Origin: Treponema sp.
Lineage (GTDB): Bacteria > Spirochaetota > Spirochaetia > Treponematales > Breznakiellaceae
DNA: 8,460 nt
Direction of reading: 5' to 3'
Assembly (NCBI GenBank): GCA_031254175.1
Contig: JAIRUY010000228.1
Coordinates: 1-8,460 of the forward strand
Within the stretch, counting starts at the first letter, position 1; the number at the start of each line of letters is the position of its first letter. Below the pieces are notes generated by a model, which saw only the letters and a program-made list of their open reading frames with translations, made no database searches and was not told where the DNA came from. This document shows, piece after piece, positions 5,956 to 8,460 of this stretch. The translations under genes and the position numbers were made by a program.

Positions 5956-7254
5956 TTATCCTTTTTTCGGCCAGAATTTCGATATTAATTCTGTTCTTAA
6001 CCCCGTTTCTTCCGGGTTAAAACAATCAGAAAGAATTTCCCAGCCAAGATCCAGCGCTTTTTCAAGCGAGATATTTACCGTAAGATCCATCATCTTGGAT
6101 TCGAACTGGTTGCCGTATTTTAAAAGTTTATCGTCCCAGCTGGTCATCATAAAGCCCATCGCTTTTTTCTCTAATGTGTCACGGAAAGCCGAATAAAGTT
6201 TGATCATGCCGTCCATTATCGCACGGTGGTCTTCACGTGTTTTGCCGTTGACCTGCTGTTTAAGACGGGAAAGCGAACCAAACGGCTCAATACGGCCGTT
6301 CTTGAGATAATACTGGCCTTCTGTGATATAGCCTGTATTATCCGGCACAGGATGCGTTACGTCATCGCCGGGCATTGTTGTAACGCCAAGAACAGTGATT
6401 GAACCGGCTGTTTCAAAGTCAACGGCTTTTTCATAACGGCTTGCAAGCTGACTGTAAAGGTCTCCGGGGTAACCGCGGTTAGAAGGAACCTGTTCCTGAA
6501 TAATCGAGATTTCTTTCATGGCGTCGGCAAAGTTTGTCATATCTGTAAGAAGTACAAGCACGTCTTTGCCCTGAAGAGCGAACTTTTCGGCAACGGCAAG
6601 AGACATATCCGGTATCATAAGACATTCAACTGTGGGATCGCTTGCCGTGTGTATAAACATTACTGTACGGGCAAGAGCGCCGCCGTTTTCCAGAGTGTCT
6701 TTAAAGTAAAGATAATTATCGTATTTAAGTCCCATACCGCCGAGAACAATTACGTCTACTTCCGCCTGCATGGCGATGCGGGCCAAAAGTTCGTTGTACG
6801 GCTCGCCGGAAACAGAGAAAATCGGCAGTTTTTGCGAGACAACAAGGGTATTAAAGAGATCTATCATCGGGATACCCGTACGGATCATTTTGCGCGGAAT
6901 AATTCGCTGTGCGGGATTAACAGAAGGTCCGCCAATTGTTATCAGGTTTTCATGTAACATAGGGCCTTTGTCGCGCGGTTTGCCGGAACCTGAAAAAACC
7001 CTGCCCATCAGATTTTCGGAAAACGGAACCTGCATCGGGTGGCCTAAAAAGCGGACAGTGTCTCCGGTTGAAATGCCTCTTCCGCCTGCAAAAACCTGCA
7101 AAGATACGGTGTCACCATGAAGCCTGTTTACTTCCGCAAGCGATGTACCAAACACCGTGTCAACTTCCGCAAGGTCTCCGTAACTAATACCATCAGCTTT
7201 AACGGTAATAACGCTTCCGGTTATCGATTCAATTTTGCTATATACCTTATTCAT
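5956..7254 (-). CDS. atpB: V/A-type ATPase subunit B, regulatory (non-catalytic) nucleotide-binding subunit
   Basis: Subunit B alternates with A in the cytoplasmic A3B3 hexamer. The 432-residue product shows the N-terminal beta-barrel domain (VYSKIESITGSVITVKADG, 4-22), then the nucleotide-binding fold. The P-loop position reads SVSGEPYN (147-154), lacking the GKT of a true Walker A, as expected for the non-catalytic subunit. VLVLLTDMTNFADAMKEIS (232-250) and the conserved GYPGDLYSQLASRYE (261-275) follow. The segment IEPFGSLSRL (322-331) contains R330, the likely arginine finger reaching into the A-subunit active site. The upstream ATG at 7269 is possible, but the one at 7254 has AAGGA at 7262-7266, seven bases away, and matches the usual N-terminus. 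It lies 45 bases after the atpA stop. Identity is secure. Confidence 0.96.
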   Translation of the reverse strand: MNKVYSKIESITGSVITVKADGISYGDLAEVDTVFGTSLAEVNRLHGDTVSLQVFAGGRGISTGDTVRFLGHPMQVPFSENLMGRVFSGSGKPRDKGPMLHENLITIGGPSVNPAQRIIPRKMIRTGIPMIDLFNTLVVSQKLPIFSVSGEPYNELLARIAMQAEVDVIVLGGMGLKYDNYLYFKDTLENGGALARTVMFIHTASDPTVECLMIPDMSLAVAEKFALQGKDVLVLLTDMTNFADAMKEISIIQEQVPSNRGYPGDLYSQLASRYEKAVDFETAGSITVLGVTTMPGDDVTHPVPDNTGYITEGQYYLKNGRIEPFGSLSRLKQQVNGKTREDHRAIMDGMIKLYSAFRDTLEKKAMGFMMTSWDDKLLKYGNQFESKMMDLTVNISLEKALDLGWEILSDCFNPEETGLRTELISKFWPKKG

Positions 7255-7261
7255 ATAACCA

Positions 7262-7266
7262 TCCTT
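7262..7266 (-). promoter_or_regulatory. atpB ribosome-binding site
   Basis: AAGGA on the minus strand, seven bases before the ATG at 7254. The ATG at 7269 has no comparable sequence at a workable distance, so this site selects the shorter AtpB. Confidence 0.7.
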
Positions 7267-7299
7267 CATCCCATTTCTATTACTGCATAGAGCTTTTAC

Positions 7300-8460
7300 T
7301 CAACTATCCAAATATTTTTCAACTGTACTATCAATGCCTTTTGACTGTTCTTTTAAAGCTTTAAGTATTTCCGCCTCCAGATCATTAAAACGCGTACTCT
7401 TCCATTCTGACCCGTTGTAGTCAAGAAATTTCTGCCTGAGTCTGTTAAACCAGGTGCGGGCTTCGTTTTTATCAGGGAACTCAAACTTTGATGCCAAAAC
7501 GCCAAGAAGTTTATTATAGACATAAATTTGCCGTTCCGGCTTTACGGCGGCATCCACCGCGTCAAACGAGTTCTGCTGGAAATAGACCGAGTCTATCAGC
7601 TCACCCTTAAGATAAACGACAAAGTCTTCGATGCTTGTTCCTTCTTCGCCGACAACCTTCATCATCTGTTCTACTTCGCTGCCGCGGCGCATGAATGTAT
7701 GCGCGTAACCGACTTTTTCAGAATCAATAATTCCCTTGTACTTTGACCACGATTCGAGGGGATGAATCGCCGGGAACTTGCGGGCGTCTGATCTTTCACG
7801 GCTAAGTCCGTGGAAAGCCCCGACAACTTTTAATGTTGCCTGTGTTACCGGCTCTTCAAAGTTGCCGCCGGCGGGAGAAACTGTTCCGCCGATTGTTACC
7901 GAGCCGAGATTTCCGTCTCTCAGGCGCACAATACCGGCTCTTTCGTAGAAACTGGCGATTGTTGATTCCATGTAAGCGGGGAATGCTTCTTCTCCGGGGA
8001 TTTCCTCCAGACGGCCAGACATTTCGCGCATCGCCTGCGCCCAGCGGCTTGTGGAGTCTGCCAGAAGCAGGACATGAAGCCCCATCTGCCTGTAGTATTC
8101 GGCAAGCGTTACCGCCGTATAAACCGAAGCCTCACGCGCGGCAACAGGCATTGAAGAGGTATTACAAATAATAATTGTACGTTCCATGAGGGACCGGCCT
8201 GTTCTTTCGTCTTTTAATTCAGGGAACTCTTTAAGAGTTTCTACTACTTCGCCGGCGCGTTCGCCGCAGGCGGCTACGATTACGATGTCAACGTCCGCGA
8301 AGCGGCTTGTTATCTGCTGAAGAACTGTCTTGCCTGCGCCGAAAGGTCCGGGAATACAGTAGGTGCCGCCTCTTGCTACAGGGAAGAATGTGTCGATTAG
8401 GCGGACACGGGTAACCATCGGATCTACCGGTTTTAATCTTTCTTCGTAGCAGTCAACGGC
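7300..8460 (-). CDS. atpA: V/A-type ATPase subunit A, catalytic, N-terminus beyond window
   Basis: Subunit A hydrolyses or makes ATP in the V/A-type rotary ATPase. The visible 386 residues continue in frame to the right edge, so the methionine encoded at 8418 is internal; about 200 N-terminal residues (barrel and most of the non-homologous insert) are missing, judged against a usual length near 590. The Walker A motif GPFGAGKT is at bases 8326-8349 (visible residues 38-45). ACGERAGE follows with the likely catalytic glutamate (visible residue 67). The Walker B strand LHVLLLAD ends at visible residue 135 and runs into SRWAQAMREMSGRLEEIPGE. GGTVSPAGGNFEEPV and the Pro-rich IHPLESWSKYK also match the family, and the C-terminal helical domain ends in KYLDS. 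The gene is first of the visible atpA-atpB-atpD set. Confidence 0.97.
   Translation of the reverse strand, partial: AVDCYEERLKPVDPMVTRVRLIDTFFPVARGGTYCIPGPFGAGKTVLQQITSRFADVDIVIVAACGERAGEVVETLKEFPELKDERTGRSLMERTIIICNTSSMPVAAREASVYTAVTLAEYYRQMGLHVLLLADSTSRWAQAMREMSGRLEEIPGEEAFPAYMESTIASFYERAGIVRLRDGNLGSVTIGGTVSPAGGNFEEPVTQATLKVVGAFHGLSRERSDARKFPAIHPLESWSKYKGIIDSEKVGYAHTFMRRGSEVEQMMKVVGEEGTSIEDFVVYLKGELIDSVYFQQNSFDAVDAAVKPERQIYVYNKLLGVLASKFEFPDKNEARTWFNRLRQKFLDYNGSEWKSTRFNDLEAEILKALKEQSKGIDSTVEKYLDS

Noticed and set aside
7254..7269. AtpB starting at the ATG at 7269
   Set aside because: No ribosome-binding sequence at a suitable distance; the AAGGA and the family N-terminus favour 7254.
8416..8418. 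ATG at 8418 as the atpA start
   Set aside because: The frame stays open to the window edge, and the residues upstream (ending in ERLKPVDP) fit subunit A just before the nucleotide-binding domain, so the methionine is internal.
1..8460. Mobile element, CRISPR array or defence system
   Set aside because: No transposase, integrase, terminal inverted repeats, regularly spaced repeats or defence-type domains are visible; all long frames belong to ATPase or flagellar families.

Overview
The window reads as a chromosomal segment of a flagellated spirochaete, probably a Treponema-like organism. This is inferred from a V/A-type ATPase (not F-type) gene set next to flagellar export genes, from family-typical proteins, and from a FlhB N-terminal segment carrying an LQWFA motif that I associate with spirochaete FlhB. 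Every real gene lies on the minus strand, so transcription runs from high to low coordinates. No frameshift was seen in any gene. No tRNA, rRNA, CRISPR array or insertion sequence was seen.

In transcription order, positions 8460 to 5344 hold the soluble core of a V/A-type rotary ATPase: atpA (catalytic subunit A, N-terminus beyond the window), atpB (regulatory subunit B) and atpD (central-stalk subunit D). They are closely spaced. atpD is followed by about 210 bases with no confident gene (5134-5343), containing a plausible sigma-70-type promoter, a perfect 18-base palindrome and a purine-rich Shine-Dalgarno-like stretch.

Positions 5133 to 1 hold the inner-membrane part of the flagellar type III export apparatus in the order fliO, fliP, fliQ, fliR, flhB, flhA; flhA runs off the left edge. 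FliO is the assembly factor. FliP, FliQ and FliR form the export gate, FlhB is the autocleaving substrate-specificity switch, and FlhA is the ring-forming export-engine component. From fliO to flhB the junctions are overlapping or interlocked (TAATG, ATGA, and Shine-Dalgarno sequences that contain the previous stop codon), which points to one translationally coupled operon.

The most notable point is the junction. In the spirochaete gene orders I know, atpD is followed by the membrane subunits atpI and atpK, and fliO is preceded by fliL, fliM and fliY. Here both sets are absent and the two partial operons abut. This is either a real rearrangement or an assembly join. The fliO start region is also odd: its best ribosome-binding site has no ATG, GTG or TTG at the right distance. 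I see no clearly new biological system; the rest is a well-conserved export-gate and ATPase locus with a few substitutions in conserved motifs.
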